Source: an uncultured Mucispirillum sp. (GTDB lineage Bacteria; Chrysiogenota; Deferribacteres; Deferribacterales; Mucispirillaceae). From it: a stretch of 36,010 nucleotides of DNA. How positions within the stretch are numbered: position 1 is the first letter of the stretch; every line of letters starts with the position of its first letter. The notes below the pieces were generated by a model that saw only the letters and a list, made by a program, of their open reading frames with translations, was not told where the DNA came from and did no database searches. A program made the position numbers and the translations under genes. Positions 1 through 6,598 of this stretch are shown here, piece by piece. The DNA lies in assembly GCA_910586745.1 (NCBI GenBank), contig CAJUJZ010000003.1, positions 1 to 36,010 of the forward strand. The letters run 5' to 3'.

Positions 1-391
1 TTTTTTTAAGAAATTATGATTATTCTTAAAAATCACTTTCAATATCCATTATAAATTATTGATTTAAAAGCATTTTTAATGTAAAAGTAAGATAAATTTT
101 AAAATTTATATATTTTTATAAAGAATATATGAAACAATAAAATGAAAACTCACTTTATGATTTTTACTCTTTTTTGACAATAACTTATACTTATTTAGAT
201 TTCTCAACATCATCATCAGTGATTGCATTTTTGATTACAATCTGCAATCACTCTGCAATCGGTTGCAGAAAATGCAACTCCTATATATTTTTTTTAAAAA
301 ATTTTAAATTTTACATCATATATTATATTTATATGACCTGCATATCATAACTCATTTGCTACTTTTATGCAAGCATACTTTTTTATTTCCC
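1..391. other. AT-rich left flank without genes
   Basis: I see no credible gene here. The stretch is very AT-rich and lies beyond the 3' end of the integrase gene, where a phage attachment site would be expected. The only clear structure is the inverted-repeat cluster at 218-278. No tRNA gene and no att core could be identified without the host sequence. Confidence 0.5.
218..278. repeat. TGCAATC inverted-repeat cluster, possible integrase arm sites
   Basis: AGTGATTGCA at 218-227 recurs inverted as TGCAATCACT at 243-252. Directly after it TCTGCAA (252-258) and TTGCAGA (263-269) form a second perfect inverted pair around TCGG, and another TGCAA follows at 273-277. Clustered short repeats just beyond int are typical of integrase or excisionase arm-type sites. 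That role is inferred from position. Confidence 0.45.
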
Positions 392-416
392 AAAAAAAAG
401 GGGGGAATTATCCCCC
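392..416 (-). terminator. Rho-independent terminator after the integrase
   Basis: Read on the minus strand, GGGGG and CCCCC arms enclose a short AT loop and are followed by a run of eight T. It lies immediately after the integrase stop codon and closes the leftward operon. Confidence 0.85.
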
Positions 417-418
417 AG

Positions 419-1402
419 CTAAACTGCTTTATTTTTCTGCATTTCTTCTGCAAACTTCTTCAAATCATCCGCCCCCAAGTGAACATATCTTTGGCTTGTT
501 GCAAGCTCTTTATGTCCTGCCCACGCCATTATTAATGCTGCATTAGCCCCATTCTTAGCAAGTCTCGTCAAGCAGGTATGTCTTAATGAATGTATTGTTA
601 CATCATCAGGCAAGCCTGCCTGTTCCTTTGCTCTGTTAAAATGATATACCAGTGCTTGATATGAAATATGTGGAAACAATTTCATATTGCCTGCACGGCT
701 CAAAAGTATTTTTCTAACACGCTCTGAAATCGGCACGGTTCTAGGGTTATCAGTCTTATTTACATATATATGAATAAAACCGCCATTAAAGTCTATATGC
801 TCTTTGCGAAGTCTTAGCCCCTCACTAACTCTTAAGCCTGTGTCTATAAGCAGCTCAAAAAAATCTCTTATCTCTGCCTTGTTTATATTCTCTAAAAAAG
901 ACTTTTCCATATCTTCTGATAAAACATTTCTGTCTTTACTTCTAACCTTGACAGCTTTGACTTTTATTCTTTTTGGCACAAGCTCATCATCGGCAACCCT
1001 TTTCAATATTGTTCCAAGTTTAGATAAACACAAATTTATTGAGCTGTCCTGTAACCCTGCATTTCTTAAATGGGTTACAAAATTAGAAATGTCTATTTGC
1101 GTAATTTTTTCTACCACTCTGTTATTGCCAAAATAATCTAATATCTTGTTTGAAATATGTTCAAAATTGCCTTTTCCTCTTTGCCACTGAACTTGAAAGC
1201 AGTAGTCAACTGCTTCTTTCATTGTCAGTGGCTTTGTATCTTTCTGCGGGTTTTTCTGCATTTCTATTAAACATAACAGGGCTTCTTCATAAGTCCTTAA
1301 TGTCTTTGTTTTCCTAATGCCCTCAATAGTTACATCTACTATGTAACTTCCGTTCGCTTTCTGCCTTATGCCTTTTGGTAACAGTAATTCATTAGTTTTC
1401 AT
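419..1402 (-). CDS. int: Tyrosine-family phage integrase
   Basis: This 327-residue site-specific recombinase would integrate and excise the phage genome. The catalytic set is visible: Arg191 in TGLRVSE, Lys216 in VNKTDNPRTVP, His271 and Arg274 in HSLRH, His297 in AGHKE and the nucleophile Tyr306 in SQRYVHL. The N-terminal half (about 60-145) has the usual SAM-like core-binding domain. I chose the ATG at 1402, which lies 8 nt after AAGGAG; a GTG three codons earlier overlaps that ribosome-binding site. The winged-helix gene ends 12 bp upstream, so the two are probably co-transcribed. A terminator follows directly. Confidence 0.95.
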   Translation of the reverse strand: MKTNELLLPKGIRQKANGSYIVDVTIEGIRKTKTLRTYEEALLCLIEMQKNPQKDTKPLTMKEAVDYCFQVQWQRGKGNFEHISNKILDYFGNNRVVEKITQIDISNFVTHLRNAGLQDSSINLCLSKLGTILKRVADDELVPKRIKVKAVKVRSKDRNVLSEDMEKSFLENINKAEIRDFFELLIDTGLRVSEGLRLRKEHIDFNGGFIHIYVNKTDNPRTVPISERVRKILLSRAGNMKLFPHISYQALVYHFNRAKEQAGLPDDVTIHSLRHTCLTRLAKNGANAALIMAWAGHKELATSQRYVHLGADDLKKFAEEMQKNKAV

Positions 1403-1414
1403 TTGCTCCACTCC

Positions 1415-1735
1415 TTATATATTTTGCAATCTAGCAATCAGTTCCTGCCCCTTATTTGTAAGGTAATATTGCCTGCTGCGGTAGTCTTCCATATTAACAA
1501 CACCTTTAATTAACTTTAAACCGCCTTTCTTGCTGTTGCCACTGGACACTCCCAGAACTACCCTTGATATAGTCCCTTTGTTTATTCCTGTAGCCTCGCA
1601 AATTTCCTTTTGCGTCTTGGCAGGGTTGCCAGCTACATATAATAAAACTTTAATCATTTGTGTTGTCATCTCTCTATTAGAGATACCTTGATTATCCAGC
1701 ATTTCTATTGCTGCTTGAAGTCTACCCATATCCAT
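1415..1735 (-). CDS. Small winged-helix DNA-binding protein next to integrase
   Basis: This 106-residue protein looks like a MarR/ArsR-type winged helix. Residues about 22-60 give helix-turn-helix (KTQKEICEATGINKGTISRV) and residues about 70-100 give a wing with a basic patch ending in YYLTNKGQELI. The start follows GGGGG by 5 nt. Its place just before int suggests control of integration and excision or of the leftward operon, but it lacks any excisionase signature I recognise. A host-like regulator role is the main alternative. Confidence 0.75.
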   Translation of the reverse strand: MDMGRLQAAIEMLDNQGISNREMTTQMIKVLLYVAGNPAKTQKEICEATGINKGTISRVVLGVSSGNSKKGGLKLIKGVVNMEDYRSRQYYLTNKGQELIARLQNI

Positions 1736-1900
1736 ATATACCCCCTTTATTGCTAAAATGCAATATAAAAGTAAAACAAATGTTCGTTATAATATTTAAA
1801 TTTCCCTGCATTTCATTTATAAATAAGTAAAATGTTTTTTATTAGCTATAAATGATTGCAAATACACAATAAAGAATTATCCCTGCTGGTTTTTCTGTAA
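1736..1900. other. Intergenic leader with possible decayed cassette boundaries
   Basis: No gene is visible. In the minus-strand sense it contains ACAGAAAAACCAGCAGGG near 1890 and GAAATGCAGGGAAA near 1815. These resemble the leader motif found before the small genes to the right, but no open reading frame follows either one. They may be remnants of lost cassettes. Confidence 0.3.
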
Positions 1901-2104
1901 TTATAAAAATTCTTTTAAAAAATCCGTGTCATATTCCAACTTTTCAAATAAAATATTGCTCGGTATATCTAGCTCCATAACATAATCACATACACCATCT
2001 ATTATCTTGTTTTTTAATTTTTCATCTAAGTCTGAATAAAAAGAATTTCTTTTTAAATGATTTTCAATTATAACGCTTGTGTCCCATTCTGTTAAAATAA
2101 TCAT
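1901..2104 (-). CDS. Hypothetical 67-residue protein
   Basis: I do not recognise this protein. It is acidic, probably all-helical, and has no membrane segment or cysteine motif. The ATG follows AAGGAGG by about 5 nt, a strong ribosome-binding site, which is the main evidence for expression. It is the last of four small genes that share hairpin-separated spacing upstream of the winged-helix gene. Confidence 0.6.
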   Translation of the reverse strand: MIILTEWDTSVIIENHLKRNSFYSDLDEKLKNKIIDGVCDYVMELDIPSNILFEKLEYDTDFLKEFL

Positions 2105-2136
2105 ATTGCCTCCTTGTTTTTCTGTATTTCATTGGG

Positions 2137-2169
2137 CAGGGCATAAATTATGCTTATTGTTATGCCCTG
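2137..2169. repeat. CAGGGC hairpin between small genes
   Basis: CAGGGCATAA (2137-2146) and TTATGCCCTG (2160-2169) form a perfect 10-bp stem with a 13-nt loop. It lies directly after one small gene and before the leader of the next. It shares the CAGGGC core with the hairpins at 2622 and 3025. There is no long T-run, so it is not a canonical terminator. Confidence 0.7.
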
Positions 2170-2178
2170 TATATGTTT

Positions 2179-2586
2179 TTATAAATGTTCTTTGTTCAGT
2201 TCTAATAATTCATTGAGCCTTTTATTTGCTTCATCTTTATTTTTTAAGTTTTCAAATATTTTTCTTGCTACATCTACCCCTGCTTTTACATCACAAACAA
2301 AACCTTTTTTAAAAAAATTGTTAGCGAAATCTCTAACCATATAACCTACAAAACTATTATTGATGTAGGTTTTTTTTGATTTAAAGCACAAATTATTCAA
2401 ATCGTCGCCCTCAAATATAATTACTGCATAAGTGTAACCACCTCGCACCACCCTATATTTAAGTTGAAATATGACTTTTTCACCCTTTTTTATTTTATAC
2501 CCTGTTTGCATTAAATGCGGGTTTCCTACCCCCGCAGCATTTAAAGCAAAAATAAATATTGCCATATATTTGTTTATATTATTCAT
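2179..2586 (-). CDS. Hypothetical 135-residue accessory protein
   Basis: I do not recognise a family. Residues 3-15 are hydrophobic (INKYMAIFIFALNAAG) but are followed directly by GNPHLMQTG rather than a clear signal-peptide cleavage site. The middle is beta-rich (KYRVVRGGYTYAVIIFEG) and the C-terminus is a charged helix. I chose the ATG at 2586, preceded by GAAGGGG; an open frame extends 34 codons further but would run through the preceding hairpin and gene end. Confidence 0.6.
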   Translation of the reverse strand: MNNINKYMAIFIFALNAAGVGNPHLMQTGYKIKKGEKVIFQLKYRVVRGGYTYAVIIFEGDDLNNLCFKSKKTYINNSFVGYMVRDFANNFFKKGFVCDVKAGVDVARKIFENLKNKDEANKRLNELLELNKEHL

Positions 2587-2621
2587 AATTAACCCCTTCT
2601 TCTTTTCTGCATTTCTTATTA

Positions 2622-2643
2622 TTGCAGGGCGTTTGCCCTGCAA
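2622..2643. repeat. CAGGGC hairpin between small genes
   Basis: TTGCAGGGC and GCCCTGCAA form a perfect 9-bp stem around a 4-nt loop, directly after the stop codon of the gene at 2645-2998. The next gene's leader follows with AAGAAATGCAGAAAAG and then GAAGGGG before the ATG. Confidence 0.75.
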
Positions 2644-2644
2644 C

Positions 2645-2998
2645 TTATAGCGTTGTATAGTTTTGATGTTTTGAATAATCAACGCCAAACAATCTGCATA
2701 TAGATATATGCAAAGTTAAACTTCTATCCATACCGCAGCAACTTTCTTTGATTAATTGCGTATCTTTATTAAAGCCGCCCAATGCTTCTAAATAGGCAGG
2801 CGGAAAATTTAAAATTTTATTGCTGTCAATATAATTTACATAAATATAGGTGGACGCATTTGTTTGTTTTTTCATAACATAAACCATACGCCCAGCTTTT
2901 ATTATTTCGCTGAATTTCTGCTTGTCATATTCATAGTTTTTTGTAATGTATTCTTGTGAATAATCAGATAATTTTTTTAATATTTCTTTTTTAATCAT
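2645..2998 (-). CDS. Hypothetical 117-residue accessory protein
   Basis: I do not recognise this protein. It is mixed alpha/beta, with a Cys-Cys pair (ESCCGMD) and a third Cys in the C-terminal third (HISICRLFG). The ATG at 2998 lies 6 nt after GGGTG, and another ATG four codons earlier has no ribosome-binding site. It is flanked on both sides by CAGGGC hairpins, as if it were an independent insert in the leftward operon. Confidence 0.6.
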   Translation of the reverse strand: MIKKEILKKLSDYSQEYITKNYEYDKQKFSEIIKAGRMVYVMKKQTNASTYIYVNYIDSNKILNFPPAYLEALGGFNKDTQLIKESCCGMDRSLTLHISICRLFGVDYSKHQNYTTL

Positions 2999-3024
2999 AA
3001 TCGCACCCATTATATTTTTTGTAA

Positions 3025-3042
3025 GCAGGGCGTAAGCCCTGC
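3025..3042. repeat. CAGGGC hairpin between small genes
   Basis: GCAGGGC and GCCCTGC form a 7-bp stem around a 4-nt loop, just after the stop of the ADP-ribosyltransferase-like gene. It has the same core as the hairpins at 2137 and 2622. Confidence 0.75.
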
Positions 3043-3046
3043 AATA

Positions 3047-3592
3047 TTAACATTTGCCCGCTATTGTTAATTTATCCGCATTTTTTAAAAGCATAAATTC
3101 AGGATAAATATTTCTTGTATCAATGATAAAATCAGGCAGCATATTTAATGTTGCCGCTTTTATCCTTTCCGCCTGCTCTTCCTGTATTTCTTCCCCCTCT
3201 GCTTCTGCTAGATTTATAATTTCGTTTGGCAGGTCGCAAACAAAGCCCTTTATGCTCAAACATTGATTTATAAAGTCTTCTGTTTTTAGCCACGGACGGC
3301 ATAATGCTTCATTGCTAAAAATTTCCTCTATTTTATTTAAAAAATAGTCTGCAAACTCTTTCACCTGCTCTATATTTCCCAAATTTAAAGCCGTCAAACC
3401 ATTTGGCAGAACTTTATATATATTCTCGCCAAAATTAGCCGATAACTCTTTATTTAATGCAAAAAATAAACAGCCCTGAAAAGCATGATGTTTGTCTACA
3501 ACATCCATCGCTCTATCAATATTAAATTCTTTTATTTCGTGGCTTGTGCCGTGATAAAGCATAATTTCATTAGTTAAAGTTAAATATTTCAT
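3047..3592 (-). CDS. Putative ADP-ribosyltransferase-fold protein
   Basis: This 181-residue protein opens with MLYHGTS at residues 11-17, followed by GCLFFALNKELSANFG at 40-55. An HGT/S turn followed about 25 residues later by a G-x-x-F-F-A strand and an alpha-helix is the hallmark of H-Y-E-type ADP-ribosyltransferases, including phage PolyVal-associated ART domains. Such enzymes transfer ADP-ribose from NAD to a target. Phe44 sits where Tyr is common, and I cannot place the catalytic Glu. The start at 3592 follows AAGGGG. In a lysogen it could modify host proteins or act against other phages; that is inference. Confidence 0.5.
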   Translation of the reverse strand: MKYLTLTNEIMLYHGTSHEIKEFNIDRAMDVVDKHHAFQGCLFFALNKELSANFGENIYKVLPNGLTALNLGNIEQVKEFADYFLNKIEEIFSNEALCRPWLKTEDFINQCLSIKGFVCDLPNEIINLAEAEGEEIQEEQAERIKAATLNMLPDFIIDTRNIYPEFMLLKNADKLTIAGKC

Positions 3593-3660
3593 ATTTACCC
3601 CTTGACTTTCCCGCATTTCTTGTGTATAAGAAATAAAAGGATAGATTTTTTTTATTGTTT

Positions 3661-3690
3661 CCCCTGCCGTGCATACACTCACGACAAGGG
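3661..3690. repeat. Imperfect hairpin before the ART-like gene
   Basis: CCCCTGCCGTG (3661-3671) faces CACGACAAGGG (3680-3690). The arms pair over 11 positions if two G-U wobbles are allowed on the minus-strand transcript. It is the rightmost in the set of hairpins separating the small genes, although its sequence differs from the CAGGGC core. Confidence 0.5.
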
Positions 3691-3700
3691 TTTTAATTGG

Positions 3701-3874
3701 TTAGTTTGTAGCTTTTTTCAGTTTTAAGCAGTCTTTTTTGTTGCGAATATTGACCGCTTTAAATGATAAAACTACATTCCCTATACAAGATATATAAGTA
3801 ATCTTGTATAGTCTGCCGTTGATTTTAATGATATTAAGTAGTTTAATATCATCAGTGTTTAAATAATGTTTCAT
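3701..3874 (-). CDS. Hypothetical 57-residue protein, first gene of leftward operon
   Basis: This small basic protein, rich in Ile and Lys, is the first reading frame after the leftward promoter. That is the position of cro or cII in lambdoid switches. I see no helix-turn-helix; the middle (INGRLYKITYISCIGNVVLSFKAVNI) looks like a small beta-barrel or ribbon. AAGGAGG lies about 14 nt before the ATG, rather far but the only plausible site. Confidence 0.55.
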   Translation of the reverse strand: MKHYLNTDDIKLLNIIKINGRLYKITYISCIGNVVLSFKAVNIRNKKDCLKLKKATN

Positions 3875-4048
3875 ACTGTTTTTTTGCACCTCCTTATAAA
3901 AAAAATAGTATGTTTTATAAAGTGAGTTATGCACTTATTAAGCTAACTTAATTATATATTGCTTTACCTGTTAACTCTTCCCGCTGGAATGTGCCATAAA
4001 GCTTTATATAGAGTAGCTTATATTGTGCTGTTCTCTCTTTATGTGCTG

Positions 4049-4077
4049 ATTATATCAAGTATACTTTACAATGTCAA
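4049..4077 (-). promoter_or_regulatory. Consensus sigma70 leftward promoter
   Basis: On the minus strand TTGACA (4077-4072) is followed by exactly 17 bp and TATAAT (4054-4049), a perfect match to the bacterial housekeeping consensus. It faces away from the repressor gene and would drive the operon 3874 to 419. The spacer contains the palindrome AAGTATACTT at 4057-4066, which is placed for repression. Confidence 0.9.
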
Positions 4078-4084
4078 GTATAAT
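4055..4084. promoter_or_regulatory. Operator repeats and repressor-side -10
   Basis: TCAAGTATA occurs at 4055-4063 and again at 4074-4082, 19 bp apart and so on nearly the same helix face. The first copy is part of a perfect palindrome. One copy covers the spacer of the leftward promoter and the other covers its -35. On the plus strand the second copy runs into TATAAT at 4079-4084, a likely -10 for the repressor gene with no good -35, as expected for an autoregulated maintenance promoter. Confidence 0.65.
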
Positions 4085-4123
4085 TTATATATTTTTTTTA
4101 AAAATATTTTGTTACGGTTATAA

Positions 4124-4450
4124 ATGATTGATAGATTTAAGGAAATAAAAAATAAAGTTTTTAAAAATCAATCTAATATGTCAAGTAATTTGCATTTATC
4201 AAGACAGGCTTTGAATAATATAGAGCGTGGCATTAGTTTCCCATCATATAATACTTTGTATGTATTATGTAATGATTACAATATCAATTTAAATTATTTA
4301 TTGACAGGTCAAGGCAATATGTTATTATCTGATGATGACAAAGTAAACAATGATGAGCTTATCCAGCAGCAGCAAGACAGAATAAAAGAGTTACAAGCAC
4401 AAGTAAATTTATTAAAAGAGTTACTACAATCTAACAATAAGCAATCATAA
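4124..4450 (+). CDS. XRE-family phage repressor (CI-like)
   Basis: This 108-residue protein is the only clear rightward gene. Residues 1-60 form an XRE helix-turn-helix (LHLSRQALNNIERGISFPSYNTLYVLCNDY), followed by INLNYLLTGQG, a typical end for phage repressor domains. Residues about 78-102 form a glutamine/leucine coiled coil that would mediate dimerisation. There is no S24 peptidase domain, so RecA-driven self-cleavage is unlikely and induction must work some other way; the antirepressor at 16894 is a candidate. The ribosome-binding site is weak. Confidence 0.85.
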   Translation: MIDRFKEIKNKVFKNQSNMSSNLHLSRQALNNIERGISFPSYNTLYVLCNDYNINLNYLLTGQGNMLLSDDDKVNNDELIQQQQDRIKELQAQVNLLKELLQSNNKQS

Positions 4451-4673
4451 TAATATAGTCATAATTATTCAAAATTTAAGCTATAAGCAGAGTTATATAT
4501 AATATAGTATAAATTTACTATTTAATAATTATCTACTGATACAAGCGAAATAATGAGCTTGTAAAGAGTATGTATGCCTATGTGTTGCTGTGATAAAGCA
4601 GAAAAAAGATAAACAATAAAATAGATATTGGCGTTCGCGTGTGTGATTTGAGCTGAATATAGCCTTAATCGTG

Positions 4674-4758
4674 CATATTTTAGCTTGTATTTAATTTTTT
4701 ATTTATTCAGGCATATTTTATCATTTTAAAGTTGTCTCTCTTTGCAAGCTAAAATATG
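4674..4758. repeat. 14-bp perfect inverted repeat
   Basis: CATATTTTAGCTTG at 4674-4687 is matched by CAAGCTAAAATATG at 4745-4758, separated by 57 bp. The CAAGCTAAAATAT core occurs again at about 5443-5455 at the edge of the structured element there, which suggests a shared binding site or repeat family. Confidence 0.6.
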
Positions 4759-5250
4759 AATAAATAAAGCTATATATATAATTATAAAATATAACTATAT
4801 AAATAAATGGCTTAAAAAAGGGTTTTAATAAGAATTATAATTTTAATATAAATAAGAATTATAATAAAGATTTAAATATAACCTGCTGAAAAAAAGAAAA
4901 CGAAAAAAGAAAAAAACTATAGTTAAGATGTGAATAAAAATTTTTTTGTCAAGGCTTTTTTTAAAAAAATTATAACTGTTTGATACAGTTAGAGAAAAAG
5001 CATATAGAGCCGTCACTATGTTTTATTTATGGCATTTTTAATATATTTTACTTTAAAAAATATGATTATATTATTTATCAGTAATTTATATTATAACAAT
5101 TGCGGAACAGTTGCATTTATTGCATTTTATGCAGGTCTTTTGCACGGTATGAGCGGTAGGCAGAGCAAACAAAACTAATCAAGCAGGCAGACGCCAAGCT
5201 ATAACAAACCATAGTAGCCAAAGCAAACCAGCCAGACAAACCAGAGCGAA

Positions 5251-5281
5251 GCAACGGGGGGAATGGGGGCGGTTGCGTTTT
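5251..5281 (+). other. G-rich hairpin of unknown function
   Basis: GCAAC (5251-5255) and GTTGC (5272-5276) enclose a loop with runs of six and five G, followed by GTTTT. In a region this AT-rich it is conspicuous. It could fold as a hairpin or a G-quadruplex-like structure, or terminate rightward transcripts weakly. Confidence 0.35.
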
Positions 5282-5374
5282 ATATGTATCCCTTTACAAT
5301 TCCGACCCCAAAAAAGTCTTTTATATTATTTCTATTCCTTTCCTGTTATTCATAAGACGCCACTAGGCTTTAAC

Positions 5375-5456
5375 CTTTTACCTATGACAAGAGTTATTGT
5401 ATAAAGAATGGAATTATACCTAAATACAACAATCTCTTATTACAAGCTAAAATATT
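5375..5456 (-). repeat. Structured intergenic element, copy 2
   Basis: This is an imperfect duplicate of the element at 5604-5684. On the minus strand AATAAGAG with TTGTTGTA pairs with TACAATA and CTCTT, leaving a loop of about 20 nt. It follows the stop codon of the 39-residue membrane gene. The stem is kept between copies partly through G-U and compensating changes. Confidence 0.55.
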
Positions 5457-5574
5457 AATTATTAGAGCCAAAAAAGTTTTTCCACATTTTATATGCTATT
5501 ATACCAAGCCCAATAGTAACTGTCGCTCCACCAATTAAAAAACCTATTAAAAAATTTGTAAGCGTTGTTTCCAT
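5455..5574 (-). CDS. 39-residue single-span membrane peptide
   Basis: A short frame starts at the ATG at 5574, about 12 nt after CGGAGG, and ends at a TAA at 5455-5457. After METTLTN comes a hydrophobic glycine-rich stretch of about 21 residues (FLIGFLIGGATVTIGLGIIAY) and then a basic-aromatic tail KMWKNFF. It would sit in the inner membrane. It lies between two copies of a structured element and downstream of the PAPS-reductase-like gene. A small accessory holin, toxin-like or exclusion peptide are possibilities; nothing decides between them. Confidence 0.55.
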   Translation of the reverse strand: METTLTNFLIGFLIGGATVTIGLGIIAYKMWKNFFGSNN

Positions 5575-5603
5575 TTCCTTTATATTCCTCCGTTAGAGTT
5601 TAC

Positions 5604-5684
5604 CATTTAGCCTGCAACAAGAGTTATTGCTAAAAGAATATAATTATCCCAAAACAATCATCTCTCGTTACAGACTAAAATTTA
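5604..5684 (-). repeat. Structured intergenic element, copy 1
   Basis: On the minus strand GTAACGAGAG pairs with CTCTTGTTGC through G-U wobbles, with ATTGTT and GCAAT stacking inside. It follows the stop of the PAPS-reductase-like gene and precedes the leader of the 39-residue gene. It aligns along about 80 bp with the copy at 5375-5456. Confidence 0.55.
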
Positions 5685-5686
5685 AG

Positions 5687-6598
5687 TTAATAACCTACAT
5701 TAATAAAATTTAAGACTTCGCCTATATTTAATTTATTAATGCAGTAATCATATATTTTCGGGTGTGATTTTGCTAGCTTTTGAAATTTGTTTGGCTCTTT
5801 TTCTAAATGACAACCATACATACAGAACATACAACCAGTCCTTTTTTCGCCTGTTAAGTAATATTTGTTATTACTATCTTTTAATAAGTCGCCATATATC
5901 TTTGCAATAGGCAATTTAAAAGTGTCTATATATTCAAATATATCTTGTTCAGTCCATAAGGATAATGGTTTACTAGTAGGTCTTTTGTTGTTAAATGCAT
6001 TACAGCCATACTTTATATAGTTACTCATTCTTAACTTACTTTCTTCTATGAGTGTAGCTATAAAAGGCTTTCTGTTTGTTTCTTTTTCATATCTTTCAGA
6101 CGGCTCTTTTTTTAATGTGTCACAACATTTATCACTGATTTTGAAAGGAGCATTTATTAAATACTTCCATTTATCAGATATTTTAAAGCTACCTTTACTA
6201 TTGCCATTTAACCTTAATTCTTTCAGTTTTGGACTATTCGTGTTTCTGTATTCATAAATGTATGCACTCTGCTCTTTGCTTACAACAGGATAGCCATATT
6301 TTTCTATGACTTTATTAAATGGTATTTTAGGTCTTACTATCTTTACATTATCAAAAGTCTTAACAAACTTAACTATTTCAGGGAACTCAAGCCCTGTATT
6401 GCTAAAAACGGCAGGAACATTTGGATATAATTTCCTAACCAAGTCTAATAATACAGTGCTGTCTTTCCCACCTGAAAAGGCAATATATACCTGCCCTTGC
6501 CAGTGATTATACCATTCTGCTATTCTTGCTTGTGCTATACCGATTTTTCTATGTAATGGCAATTTTTGTAATTCAGTAATATTCATTTTATTTACCAT
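5687..6598 (-). CDS. Phage PAPS-reductase/DndC-like ATP pyrophosphatase
   Basis: This 303-residue protein has the N-type ATP-pyrophosphatase P-loop SGGKDS at 42-47, which activates a substrate by adenylation. Cysteines at 158-159, 256, 259 and 263 could bind a metal or Fe-S cluster. Phage members of the PAPS-reductase family are common and may act in sulfur transfer or nucleic-acid modification rather than sulfate assimilation. The ATG at 6598 overlaps the upstream stop as ATGGTAA, which suggests coupling; Met5 is a possible alternative. It sits downstream of the packaging genes, in a usual accessory position. Confidence 0.75.
   Translation of the reverse strand: MVNKMNITELQKLPLHRKIGIAQARIAEWYNHWQGQVYIAFSGGKDSTVLLDLVRKLYPNVPAVFSNTGLEFPEIVKFVKTFDNVKIVRPKIPFNKVIEKYGYPVVSKEQSAYIYEYRNTNSPKLKELRLNGNSKGSFKISDKWKYLINAPFKISDKCCDTLKKEPSERYEKETNRKPFIATLIEESKLRMSNYIKYGCNAFNNKRPTSKPLSLWTEQDIFEYIDTFKLPIAKIYGDLLKDSNNKYYLTGEKRTGCMFCMYGCHLEKEPNKFQKLAKSHPKIYDYCINKLNIGEVLNFINVGY

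Larger units (their letters stand above)
4451..5374. other. Long AT-rich intergenic region with several repeats
   Basis: No gene above about 15 codons is convincing. Visible structure: a perfect 14-bp inverted repeat at 4674-4687 and 4745-4758; a repeated AATAAGAATTATAA at about 4826 and 4850; a hairpin with arms AACTGT and ACAGTT at about 4974-4990; and a less AT-rich block at 5100-5280. It lies between the convergent ends of the repressor gene and the late operon. A replication origin or attachment region are possible uses, neither shown. Confidence 0.4.

Noticed and set aside
804..1136. Open frame on the plus strand opposite integrase
   Set aside because: It is a shadow of the integrase gene with no ribosome-binding site and low-complexity product; the same holds for the other long plus-strand frames opposite virion genes, e.g. 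14110-14682 and 27057-27473.
4566..4610. Short Cys-rich frame MPMCCCDKAEKR on the plus strand
   Set aside because: Only 12 codons with no ribosome-binding site, likely chance.
5251..5281. Retron or oriT in the G-rich island
   Set aside because: No reverse transcriptase or relaxase gene is in the window, so neither label can be supported.
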